DNA of 11,124 nt from positions 1-11,124 of the forward strand of contig JAHFAP010000042.1 in assembly GCA_023250495.1 (NCBI GenBank), given 5' to 3'. Each line of letters opens with the position of its first letter. Positions within the stretch are counted from its first letter, which is position 1. The notes under the pieces were generated by a model. That model was not told the DNA's origin. It saw only the letters and a program-made list of their open reading frames with translations, and ran no database searches. Source of the stretch: Deltaproteobacteria bacterium (GTDB lineage: Bacteria > Desulfobacterota > Binatia > UBA9968). The translations under genes were made by a program, and so were the position numbers. Positions 5,372-11,124 of the stretch are shown in pieces.

Positions 5372-7591
5372 TCATCCTCCCCTCAACGCCGCCAGGACCT
5401 TCTCCGCGGTGATGGGCAGAGAGTTGATCCTCACTCCCACGGCGTCCTCGACCGCGTTGGCGATGGCGGCCGCCACGGGAATATTGGAGGTCTCGCCGAT
5501 CGGCATGCTGCTGTACGGCCCGGCGCCCTTCGGCGTCTCCCTCACAGAGGTCTTGAATACAGGGACATCTTTGATCGTGGGAATTTTGTAATCGCCGAAG
5601 TGGGTCGTCGTCACCTTCCCATCAGAGATCATCAGATGCTCCATCAAGGCATAACCTACGCCCATGATGGCCCCGCCTTCGATTTGGCCTTGGTGCATGA
5701 GCGGATTGAGAACCGTCCCCGTGTTGTGCGCGGAGGTGAATTTTCTCAGCTTCACCTGCCCCGTCTCCGGATCGACCTCCACTTCCGCGACCTGAGCGCA
5801 CATCGAGGCCTCGTGGACCTTGGAGGTGTCGCTGTAGCGATCCTCGACCACGATGGGCGATCCTTTGGCCTTGACTAGATCGGCGAAGGTCAGACGCCGT
5901 CCTGCGCGTTTGTGCAGCACGCCGCCTTTGGAGAGGACGAGCTGGTCCGGAGTCGTCCCCATCTGCTCGGCCGCCGCTTGCTTGATCGCTTCGACGGCCT
6001 TGATCGCCGCCTGGTAACCCGCATTGCCATAAACTCGCGTCGCGCGACTCGCGCCGACGCCGGTGTCCTGCTTGCCGCTTTTCGTATCCAGGATCTCGAC
6101 CCGGATCTGGCTCAAAGGAACCTGCAGTTCCTCTCCGACGATTTCGCATAGGAGGGTGTAGGTCCCGGCGCCCTGGTCCAGCATCGCCGAAGAGACCGTG
6201 ATCATTCCTTGCGCGTCGACCTTGATCCCTACGGTGCCCGAGCCTCCGTTGGGAAGCCACTGAACCAAGGCCACTCCGCGGCCAACGTTCTTCGGCTTGG
6301 GCTTGTAATAGCCGGCCTCCTTCAGCGCGCGCTGCAGCGTCTCCTCGGTCTTGATATAGTCGACCCTCTCACCGGTCGGATCCTGGTCGCCGTCGTGCAT
6401 TAAATTCTTCTGCCTGAACTTGATCCGGTCCATCCCAAGCTTCTTCGCGATTAGATCCAACTGGCTTTCGTTGGCAAAAAAGCCCTGCGGATCTCCCGGC
6501 GAGCGCATGTGACCGCACGGGATCTTGTTCGTATAGACCATGTGCTCCTCGATAAACACATGAGGGATGTTGTAGGGCCCGGCGCAAGCATGGGGACCGT
6601 TCAGAAACGCGTTCGGCTTGAAAGCGCCGTACGCCCCGCTGTCGAAAACAAATTCCATGTGGTGGGCGACAATCGTCCCGTCTTTCTTGACGCCGGTCCT
6701 GACCTTGATGACGGCGGCGTGCCTGGGGTTGCCGGCGACAAATTCTTCGTCGTAATCCATCACCATCTTCACCGGCCGGCCGCTCTTCTTCGACAGAAAA
6801 TAGACGACCCCGATATCCATGAAGTCGCCTTTGCCGCCGAAATCTCCGCCGATATAGCAGGGGTGGATCAGCAGCTTTTCCGGAGGAATTCGAATCGCGT
6901 TCGCGACCTGCTCTCTGATGGCGTAAGGGACCTTGCTGCAGGCCCAGATCTCAGCCGAGCCGTCCTGAGCTGTCTTGACAACGCACGAGTGCGGCTCGAT
7001 GTACGCGTGATGGACCTGATTGGTATGGAAGGTATTCTCGACGACGATGTCCGCCTGCTGAAAGCCGGTCTGAATATCTCCTTTCTTCCACGTTACATAG
7101 ATAAAGTCGTTGCTCGGCGCCGGCAGCTTGTTGGGCAGACCTTTATAATTCTGCACATCCGGGTGAAGAATCGGCGCGGTTGGCTCCATGGCCTTGAGGG
7201 GATCCAGCACCGGCTCCCGCTCTTCGTATTCCACGTCGATGAGATTCAGCGCCTCCTCGGCGATCAGCTCGTCATCCGCCGCAACCGCGGCGACTTTTTC
7301 ACCGATGAATCGCACCACGCCGTCCGCGAGCAGGGGCATATCGTAAAGCTTTCTGCCGATCTTGAGTCCCGCGACGTCTTCTCCGCTGACCACCGCCCTG
7401 ACGCCGGGCAGCTGCAAGGCGCGGCTCACGTCGATGCGCTTGATCCGTCCATAGGAAATGGAACTTCGCAGAACTTTGCCCCAAAGCATTCCCGGAAGAG
7501 TCACATCAGCCGCATAGACTGCCTTGCCGGTCACTTTGCATTCGCCTTCGACCCTGGGGGTCGGATTGCCTACGACTTTTTTTTGCGCCAT
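5372..7591 (-). CDS. Xanthine dehydrogenase/aldehyde oxidase-family molybdopterin-binding large subunit
   Basis: This 739-aa protein is the catalytic subunit of a molybdenum hydroxylase, which inserts an oxygen from water into a C-H bond of a purine, aldehyde or heterocycle. The alpha/beta hammerhead domain is at about residues 18-130. The molybdopterin domains follow, with HHAYIEPHS (194-202), GGDFGGKGD (248-256), MRSPGDPQGFFANE, GVGASRATRVYGN, and the C-terminal block PIGETSNIPVAAAIANA whose Glu700 matches the catalytic glutamate of the family. The CO-dehydrogenase active-site loop AYxCSFR is absent, so it is not form I CoxL. GAGGTGA lies 6 nt before the ATG. It is the first gene of the operon with the OsmC-like and Prx-like selenoprotein genes. 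The usual FAD and 2Fe-2S subunit genes are not beside it. The substrate is unknown; whether it holds a labile selenium ligand cannot be read from sequence. Confidence 0.92.
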   Translation of the reverse strand: MAQKKVVGNPTPRVEGECKVTGKAVYAADVTLPGMLWGKVLRSSISYGRIKRIDVSRALQLPGVRAVVSGEDVAGLKIGRKLYDMPLLADGVVRFIGEKVAAVAADDELIAEEALNLIDVEYEEREPVLDPLKAMEPTAPILHPDVQNYKGLPNKLPAPSNDFIYVTWKKGDIQTGFQQADIVVENTFHTNQVHHAYIEPHSCVVKTAQDGSAEIWACSKVPYAIREQVANAIRIPPEKLLIHPCYIGGDFGGKGDFMDIGVVYFLSKKSGRPVKMVMDYDEEFVAGNPRHAAVIKVRTGVKKDGTIVAHHMEFVFDSGAYGAFKPNAFLNGPHACAGPYNIPHVFIEEHMVYTNKIPCGHMRSPGDPQGFFANESQLDLIAKKLGMDRIKFRQKNLMHDGDQDPTGERVDYIKTEETLQRALKEAGYYKPKPKNVGRGVALVQWLPNGGSGTVGIKVDAQGMITVSSAMLDQGAGTYTLLCEIVGEELQVPLSQIRVEILDTKSGKQDTGVGASRATRVYGNAGYQAAIKAVEAIKQAAAEQMGTTPDQLVLSKGGVLHKRAGRRLTFADLVKAKGSPIVVEDRYSDTSKVHEASMCAQVAEVEVDPETGQVKLRKFTSAHNTGTVLNPLMHQGQIEGGAIMGVGYALMEHLMISDGKVTTTHFGDYKIPTIKDVPVFKTSVRETPKGAGPYSSMPIGETSNIPVAAAIANAVEDAVGVRINSLPITAEKVLAALRGG

Positions 7592-7628
7592 CTCGTCACC
7601 TCTTCATTCTGTTTTTTCGCCTTGGATC

Positions 7629-7674
7629 ACTCCGCCTCGACCAGCCCGAAGTTCTGGGCCGGCCGAAGCGGAGT
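7629..7674 (-). repeat. 19-bp hairpin between tRNA-Asn and the molybdenum hydroxylase gene
   Basis: Read on the minus strand, ACTCCGC at 7674-7668 starts a 19-nt arm that pairs without interruption with the 19-nt arm ending GCGGAGT at 7629. There are three G-U pairs and an 8-nt loop AGAACTTC. It lies 7 nt after the tRNA CCA and 37 nt before the hydroxylase ATG. No U tract follows, so it could be a processing signal, an attenuator or a pausing structure. It would fold in transcripts that read through from the tRNA. Confidence 0.6.
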
Positions 7675-7681
7675 AGCGTAT

Positions 7682-8021
7682 TGGCTCCCCGGGAGGGACT
7701 CGAACCCCCGACCAAGTGGTTACAAGTGCCCCTGACATTTCTGCCAGGCTTGGACTATCTCTTCATCCTTCTCGGTTTCGGAGAAGGATGTCGGGCGCTA
7801 TTGAGGTTTTATTGGACAGGGTCCTCAACCTCTAGTCTCTGCACGTTCCTGCCTACCCATTCCCCATTCGGCAGGCTTCGCTCAGGATTCCCATACAGGA
7901 GAACAGGACCATCCTGCTTAGGGTTCCCTGAATTCACCCGATTTTTCAATCTGCCTTACGGCAGAAAGCTGCAACTAAAAAAGGTCACAGCCACCTGCTC
8001 TACTGGCTGAGCTACCGGGGA
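7682..8021 (-). tRNA. tRNA-Asn (anticodon GUU), interrupted by a group I intron
   Basis: The 5' exon is 8021-7987 (35 nt) and the 3' exon is 7722-7682 (41 nt); joined they make a standard 76-nt tRNA with encoded CCA. The acceptor TCCCCGG pairs with CCGGGGA. The D arm is GCTC-AGCCAGTA-GAGC. The anticodon arm is GGTGG-CTGTTAA-CCACT with GTT at 34-36. The T arm is GGGGG-TTCGAGT-CCCTC, the discriminator base is G, and CCA follows. The sequence matches bacterial tRNA-Asn, including the CTGTTAA loop. The intron lies between anticodon positions 35 and 36. Linear tRNA scanners without intron models may miss this gene. Confidence 0.93.
7723..7986 (-). ncRNA. Self-splicing group I intron (264 nt) in tRNA-Asn, no ORF
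   Basis: Read on the minus strand, the core elements of a group I ribozyme can be placed. P1: the 5' exon GGCUGU pairs with the internal guide GCAGCU (7968-7973), leaving a U-G pair at the splice site. P2: CUGCC-GUAA-GGCAG (7951-7964). P3: UCGGGUG (7935-7941) with CGCCCGA (7791-7797). P4: UCAGG (7927-7931) with CCUGA (7882-7886). P7: GACUA (7833-7837) with UAGUC (7753-7757), in the signatures GCAGAGACUAGA and AUAGUCC. P8: a 10-bp stem at 7764-7790. P9: 7731-7748 with a GAAA loop. The intron ends in G at 7723. A short P10 (GUU with AAC) is possible. An extra stem (UUGAGG/CCUCAA, about 7800-7830) sits between P7 and P3. The RNA should excise itself and restore the tRNA; it encodes no protein. 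Confidence 0.93.
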
Positions 8022-8060
8022 AACAATTGTTGAACTTGTTTTAATTACCACACGGGACGC

Positions 8061-8525
8061 TCAAATTCCAGGCGATTCCGATCCCAAGGCCCTAAGCTCC
8101 TCCAGCATCTTCTGCTGATGCGTGGCCGGCCAGTAGATGCGCTGACACTTGCGGCAGAACGAAAACTTCTCCTGAGTGGCAAAGACGTAGGGCGGCACTT
8201 TGCCCTCTACATCGCCTTTCGCGATTGGCTCGAACAGGGAATTGCACTCGACGCAGCGCGTAAAGGCATCTTTCAAGAGATCCAGGCCGCAGGCTTCGGC
8301 CACCTGCCTGAGCTGCGCGCGAAAATCGTTGCTCTGTATGAAAAGGTAAGGCGGCGGATTCTTCTTGCCGATCCCGCGGTCGCGCGTGAGAATGAGCCGG
8401 CCTTCTCGCCGCGCGGCGCGCATCAGCCCCGCTCCCGACAGCTCGGGACCGTAGGTCACATCCTGCCCGATGATGCGGAGCCACCTGGCGAGCCGCCCCA
8501 ACATCTTGTCGGCGACGAATTGCAT
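8061..8525 (-). CDS. Mut7-C domain protein (PIN-like RNase with zinc ribbon)
   Basis: This 154-aa protein matches the Mut7-C family (PF01927). An N-terminal PIN-like nuclease core begins MQFVADKMLGRLARWLRIIG and contains LILTRDRG; Asp6 and Asp49 are likely metal ligands. The C-terminal zinc ribbon carries Cys91-x2-Cys94 and Cys124-x2-Cys127 (FCRKCQRIYWPATH). The length fits stand-alone bacterial members. It probably acts on RNA in the cytosol; the target is unknown. The ATG at 8525 has AGGAGCGGAGAGA upstream. It is transcribed away from the transglutaminase-like gene from a shared 47-bp promoter region, with TATACT (8554-8559 on the minus strand) as a possible -10 box. A start further upstream lacks homology to the domain. 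Confidence 0.88.
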   Translation of the reverse strand: MQFVADKMLGRLARWLRIIGQDVTYGPELSGAGLMRAARREGRLILTRDRGIGKKNPPPYLFIQSNDFRAQLRQVAEACGLDLLKDAFTRCVECNSLFEPIAKGDVEGKVPPYVFATQEKFSFCRKCQRIYWPATHQQKMLEELRALGSESPGI

Positions 8526-8557
8526 TCTCTCCGCTCCTCTTTCCGCCCGTAATAGTA

Positions 8558-8563
8558 TATAAT
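8558..8563 (+). promoter_or_regulatory. TATAAT -10 box for the transglutaminase-like gene
   Basis: TATAAT ends 9 nt before the ATG at 8573, so transcription would start at or within a few bases of the start codon. No convincing -35 hexamer is visible about 17 bp upstream. The reverse strand has an overlapping TATACT for the divergent Mut7-C gene. Confidence 0.45.
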
Positions 8564-8572
8564 CTTTGCAAG

Positions 8573-10036
8573 ATGAATTTGAAGAGAGCCGTGGGGATCG
8601 CCATCGTTCTCTTCTGGTGCTTCATGAACGTCCTTCTGGTGAAGCGCCAGCTCGCGGCCCCGCCTCCGCCGGTCACCCTCTCCACCGTGAGCGCGATCAC
8701 CGAGCCGCTGGAAGAATGGTGGGGGGTTTATTTCCACGGCGAAAAGATCGGCTACTCAAGTCAAAAAATAACCCCGCAGTCCGGCGGATACGGAGTGCAA
8801 AGCGCTTCGCTTCTGCGCCTCGATCTGCTTGGGACAACGCAAACCGTCACGAGCCGGCTGGAGATGAGCGCGGATTCCGAGTGGGCCATGAAGCGGTTCG
8901 ATTTCGCACTCGATTCCAACAACATCCGCTTCAATGCCCGGGGAGAACTCGCCAGCGGCAAGCTCCGCCTGCAAATATATTCCGCCGGCGAGCGGACGGA
9001 GACGGAGATCGCCATGCGCCAGCCGCCCTACCTGCTCGCGGTCCTCAAGCCTTACATCGTCACTCAAGATCTCGAACCCGGGAAGGAGCACCTCTTTCCG
9101 ACTTTCGATCCTGCAACGCTCTCGCAGCAGCTCACGTCCGTTACCATCGAGGGGCGCGAGGTAATCCAAATCGCCGGACGAATGGAGCCGGCGATCCGCC
9201 TGCGCCAACAGTTCAAAGGGATCTCGGTGATCTCTTGGGTCGACGGCAAAGGCAGAACGCTCAAGGAAGAAAGTCCCACCGGACTCTCGCTGGTCAAACA
9301 GAGAGCCGACGAGGCCACGGTCATTCCCGGAGCCAGGTCCCTCTCTATCGACCTCCTCGCGCAAACCGCGGTGCCTGTGGCGACTCCGATTCGGGATCCG
9401 GGGCGCAAGGAATTTCTCAGACTGCGGCTCTCCGGTTTTGATCTCAGCCACTTCGCGCTCGATGGCGGCCGCCAACGGCTGGATGGAGATAATTTGGAGA
9501 TCAGGCGCGAAGATCTGGACAGCGTCCACTCTTATGCGCTCCCCGCAAATAAACAGAGGTTCGCCTCTTATCTTCAGTCCACGCCCTTTCTTCAGAGCGA
9601 CCACCCGCAGATCCGCGCTCTGGCCGGGAGCATCGTCAAAGGAGAAAGCGACGCCGTGAAAGCCGCTGCGCGAATCAAAGATTGGGTCTACCGCGAGCTC
9701 GCCAAGGAGCCGACCGTGAGCATCCCCAACGCTCTCGAGGTGCTCCAGACCAGAAAAGGCGACTGCAACGAGCACACGGTCCTGTTCAACGCGCTCGCGC
9801 GCGCCGCGGGCATCCCGGCGAAGACCGTGGTCGGCGTGGTCTATCTCCGCGGCGCCTTTTATTATCACGCCTGGTCCGAGGTCTGGCTGGGCGAGTGGAT
9901 CTCGCTGGATTCGGTGCTGAACCAATTTCCAGCGGACGTCACGCACGTCAAATTTGTCGAAGGCGAAATCGACCGGCAGATCGACATCCTACAACTCATC
10001 GGCAACCTGAAGATAAAAGTCATAGAGGCCTCTTGA
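8573..10036 (+). CDS. Membrane-anchored transglutaminase-like protein
   Basis: This 487-aa protein has an N-terminal membrane anchor (about residues 7-24, AVGIAIVLFWCFMNVLL) and then a large beta-rich region that begins with WWGVYFHGEKIGYSSQ. The C-terminal transglutaminase core is at about 355-460. The catalytic triad is visible: Cys398 in KGDCNEHTVLF, His432 in YYHAWSEVW and Asp446 in SLDSVLNQFPAD. In bacteria such domains act as proteases or peptide ligases outside the cytoplasmic membrane, and the anchor suggests the same here. No Shine-Dalgarno sequence precedes the ATG, while a TATAAT ends 9 nt upstream, suggesting a leaderless message. The ABC ATPase and permease genes that follow, 96 nt away, are probably in the same transcription unit, so an export-linked envelope role is likely, but that is inference. 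Confidence 0.87.
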   Translation: MNLKRAVGIAIVLFWCFMNVLLVKRQLAAPPPPVTLSTVSAITEPLEEWWGVYFHGEKIGYSSQKITPQSGGYGVQSASLLRLDLLGTTQTVTSRLEMSADSEWAMKRFDFALDSNNIRFNARGELASGKLRLQIYSAGERTETEIAMRQPPYLLAVLKPYIVTQDLEPGKEHLFPTFDPATLSQQLTSVTIEGREVIQIAGRMEPAIRLRQQFKGISVISWVDGKGRTLKEESPTGLSLVKQRADEATVIPGARSLSIDLLAQTAVPVATPIRDPGRKEFLRLRLSGFDLSHFALDGGRQRLDGDNLEIRREDLDSVHSYALPANKQRFASYLQSTPFLQSDHPQIRALAGSIVKGESDAVKAAARIKDWVYRELAKEPTVSIPNALEVLQTRKGDCNEHTVLFNALARAAGIPAKTVVGVVYLRGAFYYHAWSEVWLGEWISLDSVLNQFPADVTHVKFVEGEIDRQIDILQLIGNLKIKVIEAS

Positions 10037-10130
10037 GAATTTTGGATTTTGGATTGCCGATTTTCGATTGAATCGTTCGACTGAGCTCACGACGAAGTCC
10101 AAAATCAAAAATCTAAAATCGGAAATCGAC
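10037..10130. repeat. AT-rich imperfect inverted repeat between the transglutaminase-like and ABC ATPase genes
   Basis: The left arm (about 10040-10075; GATTGCCGATTTTCGATT) and the inverse of the right arm (about 10095-10130; GATTTCCGATTTTAGATT) differ at a few bases. Both are built from short GATTTT/AAAATC units. Related AATTTTGAATT motifs occur at 2053-2066 and 10865-10970. The right arm reaches to 2 nt before the ATPase ATG, so that gene lacks a clear ribosome site. Confidence 0.55.
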
Positions 10131-10132
10131 AA

Positions 10133-10867
10133 ATGATTCACCTCGACAATCTCTCCAAGCATTACGGCAAGCTCGCGGCAGTGGACTCTCTTAACCTGGA
10201 GATCCCTGCCGGCGAGATCTTCGGCTTCCTCGGCCCCAACGGCGCCGGCAAAACCACCACGATCAAAGTCATGATGGGAATCCTCCGGGCAACGTCAGGC
10301 CGCGTTCTCCTTGGCGGATTCGACGTGGAGCTGGAGCCGCAGAAGGCCAAGGCGATCACGGGCTACGTCCCGGACCGGCCGTTTATCTATGAGAAATTGA
10401 CCGGAGGCGAGTTTCTCAAATTCGTCGGCGCCCTGCATCACGTGGCGCCGGCGACGCTTGAGGAAAGAATCGCCGATCTCCTGGAGCAGTTCGAGCTCTT
10501 CGCCTGGAAGGAGGAATTGGTCGAGAGCTACTCGCATGGGATGAAGCAGCGCCTGATCCTATGCGCGGCCCTCATCCACGAGCCGAGAATCCTCATCGTC
10601 GATGAGCCGATGGTAGGAATCGACCCCAAAGGCGCGCGACAACTCAAGGACCTTTTTCTCTCTCTGGCGAAGAGCGGCGTCACGCTCTTCCTCTCGACCC
10701 ATAGCGTCGGCGTCGCCGAAGAGATCTGCCACAGGGTGGGAATCATCCACAAGGGCAAGCTCATCGCCTCGGGAACGATGGCCGAGCTCAGGCGGCTGGC
10801 GAGAGTCGACGAAGGCAATCTGGAAAGCGCCTTCTTACAACTTACAGGAGACAATGTTGAATTATGA
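10133..10867 (+). CDS. ABC transporter ATP-binding protein (ABC-2 type exporter class)
   Basis: This 244-aa cytosolic ATPase powers a membrane permease. Walker A is GPNGAGKTT (34-42), the signature is SYSHGMKQ (132-139), Walker B is ILIVDEP (153-159) with a D-loop GIDPKG, and the H-loop is STHSV (His190). The Q-loop position reads GYVPDRPFIYEKLTGGEFL, with Asp where many ATPases have Gln, a variation I associate with the ABC-2 subgroup. It starts 96 nt after the transglutaminase-like gene and is followed, after a 106-nt repeat-bearing gap, by a probable permease gene. The cargo is unknown. There is only a weak GGAA before the ATG. Confidence 0.9.
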   Translation: MIHLDNLSKHYGKLAAVDSLNLEIPAGEIFGFLGPNGAGKTTTIKVMMGILRATSGRVLLGGFDVELEPQKAKAITGYVPDRPFIYEKLTGGEFLKFVGALHHVAPATLEERIADLLEQFELFAWKEELVESYSHGMKQRLILCAALIHEPRILIVDEPMVGIDPKGARQLKDLFLSLAKSGVTLFLSTHSVGVAEEICHRVGIIHKGKLIASGTMAELRRLARVDEGNLESAFLQLTGDNVEL

Positions 10868-10970
10868 ATTTTGAATTCTTAGTTAGAAATTCAAAACTCA
10901 ACCCTTCGAGAACCTCAGGGTTGACCCTGAGCGCCGTCGAATGGGTCAACATTCAAAATTCAAAATTGTT
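10865..10970. repeat. Nested palindromic repeats between ABC ATPase and permease genes
   Basis: The core is CTCAGGGT-TG-ACCCTGAG (10914-10931). Outer arms ACCCTTCGA (10901-10909) and TCGAATGGGT (10937-10946) pair with a single T bulge. This is flanked by GAATTTTGAATTC (from 10866) and ATTCAAAATTCAAAATT (10951-10967), which are inverse to each other. The nested design suggests one palindromic unit inserted inside another. It interrupts an expected ATPase-permease pair. Confidence 0.6.
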
Positions 10971-10973
10971 TTT

Positions 10974-11124
10974 ATGTCCTTCCTGACTTTACTTTCGCCG
11001 GTGGTCCTCTCCTGGAAAAACGAGCTTTTCCGGAGGGGCGAGAAAAAATGGCTGCGCCGCCTCTTTCTTCTGTGTCTGGCCGCAGGCTTCTGGCTCGGAA
11101 CCTACTGGACGGTGAAGCGGGTGT
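10974..11124 (+). CDS. Probable ABC permease subunit, N-terminal 50 aa; runs off right edge
   Basis: The frame from ATG 10974 is open to the window end. The visible protein has a cytosolic N-terminus with a basic stretch (FRRGEKKWLRRL) and the start of a hydrophobic helix (LFLLCLAAGFWLGTYW). Its position directly after an ABC ATPase gene suggests the membrane subunit of an ABC-2 type exporter. An in-frame ATG at 10941 would add 11 residues, but it lies in the repeat, so 10974 is preferred. Neither start has a clear Shine-Dalgarno sequence. The fragment is too short for a firm family call. Confidence 0.6.
   Translation, partial: MSFLTLLSPVVLSWKNELFRRGEKKWLRRLFLLCLAAGFWLGTYWTVKRV

Noticed and set aside
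4286..5878. Plus-strand frame of 530 codons
   Set aside because: It is an antisense shadow of the two selenoprotein genes and the end of the hydroxylase gene; Arg/His/Asp-rich composition is typical of opposite-strand frames.
6509..7735. Plus-strand frame ending GRDSNPRPSGYKCP
   Set aside because: It is antisense to the hydroxylase gene, and its end is again a tRNA-antisense artefact.
7681..8010. Plus-strand frame reading PREGLEPPT
   Set aside because: It is the well-known false ORF produced by antisense translation of tRNA 3' ends, here extended through the intron.
8022..8031. AACAATTGTT palindrome just upstream of the tRNA as an operator
   Set aside because: A 10-bp AT-rich palindrome is easily found by chance, and no convincing tRNA promoter boxes could be placed around it.
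8756..9946. Minus-strand frame of 396 codons
   Set aside because: It is antisense to the transglutaminase-like gene, which has a complete catalytic triad and membrane anchor.

Overview
The window comes from a moderately GC-rich bacterial chromosome. It looks like an uncultured soil or sediment lineage (Desulfobacterota, Binatota, Methylomirabilota or Rokubacteria type), but no taxonomic marker is present, so this is only a guess. Two features bear on lineage. First, two adjacent genes appear to be read through in-frame UGA codons at redox-active positions, which implies that the organism decodes selenocysteine. Second, intergenic spaces are littered with palindromic, REP-like repeats.

Layout: (1) 1-949, minus strand: a DDE transposase running off the left edge. 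(2) 1013-2036: a lower-GC module with a homing-endonuclease-like gene bounded by 7-bp inverse core sites and an attC-like hairpin, resembling an integron gene cassette. (3) 2131-3081, minus: a zinc-dependent medium-chain dehydrogenase, then a REPIN-like repeat, then a protein with two DUF427 domains (3226-4068, minus). (4) 4262-7591, minus: the most interesting block, a three-gene operon encoding a molybdenum hydroxylase large subunit, an OsmC-like protein and a peroxiredoxin-like protein. In both small proteins the catalytic cysteine codon is TGA, and each TGA is followed at about +20 nt by a hairpin exposing GGU, as in a bacterial SECIS. (5) 7682-8021, minus: a complete tRNA-Asn(GUU) gene split inside its anticodon by a 264-nt group I intron. 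(6) 8061-8525, minus: a Mut7-C RNase-like protein, divergent from (7) 8573-11124, plus: a membrane-anchored transglutaminase-like protein, an ABC ATPase and the start of a probable ABC permease.

Working hypothesis: the 4262-7591 operon is a selenium-dependent peroxide or thiol redox unit. OsmC and peroxiredoxin-like proteins both reduce peroxides through a reactive thiol, here a selenol, beside a molybdenum hydroxylase that may itself produce reactive oxygen. The rightmost genes look like an ABC exporter with a periplasm-facing transglutaminase-like partner. A conventional annotation would split both selenoproteins into fragments and would miss the intron-containing tRNA.
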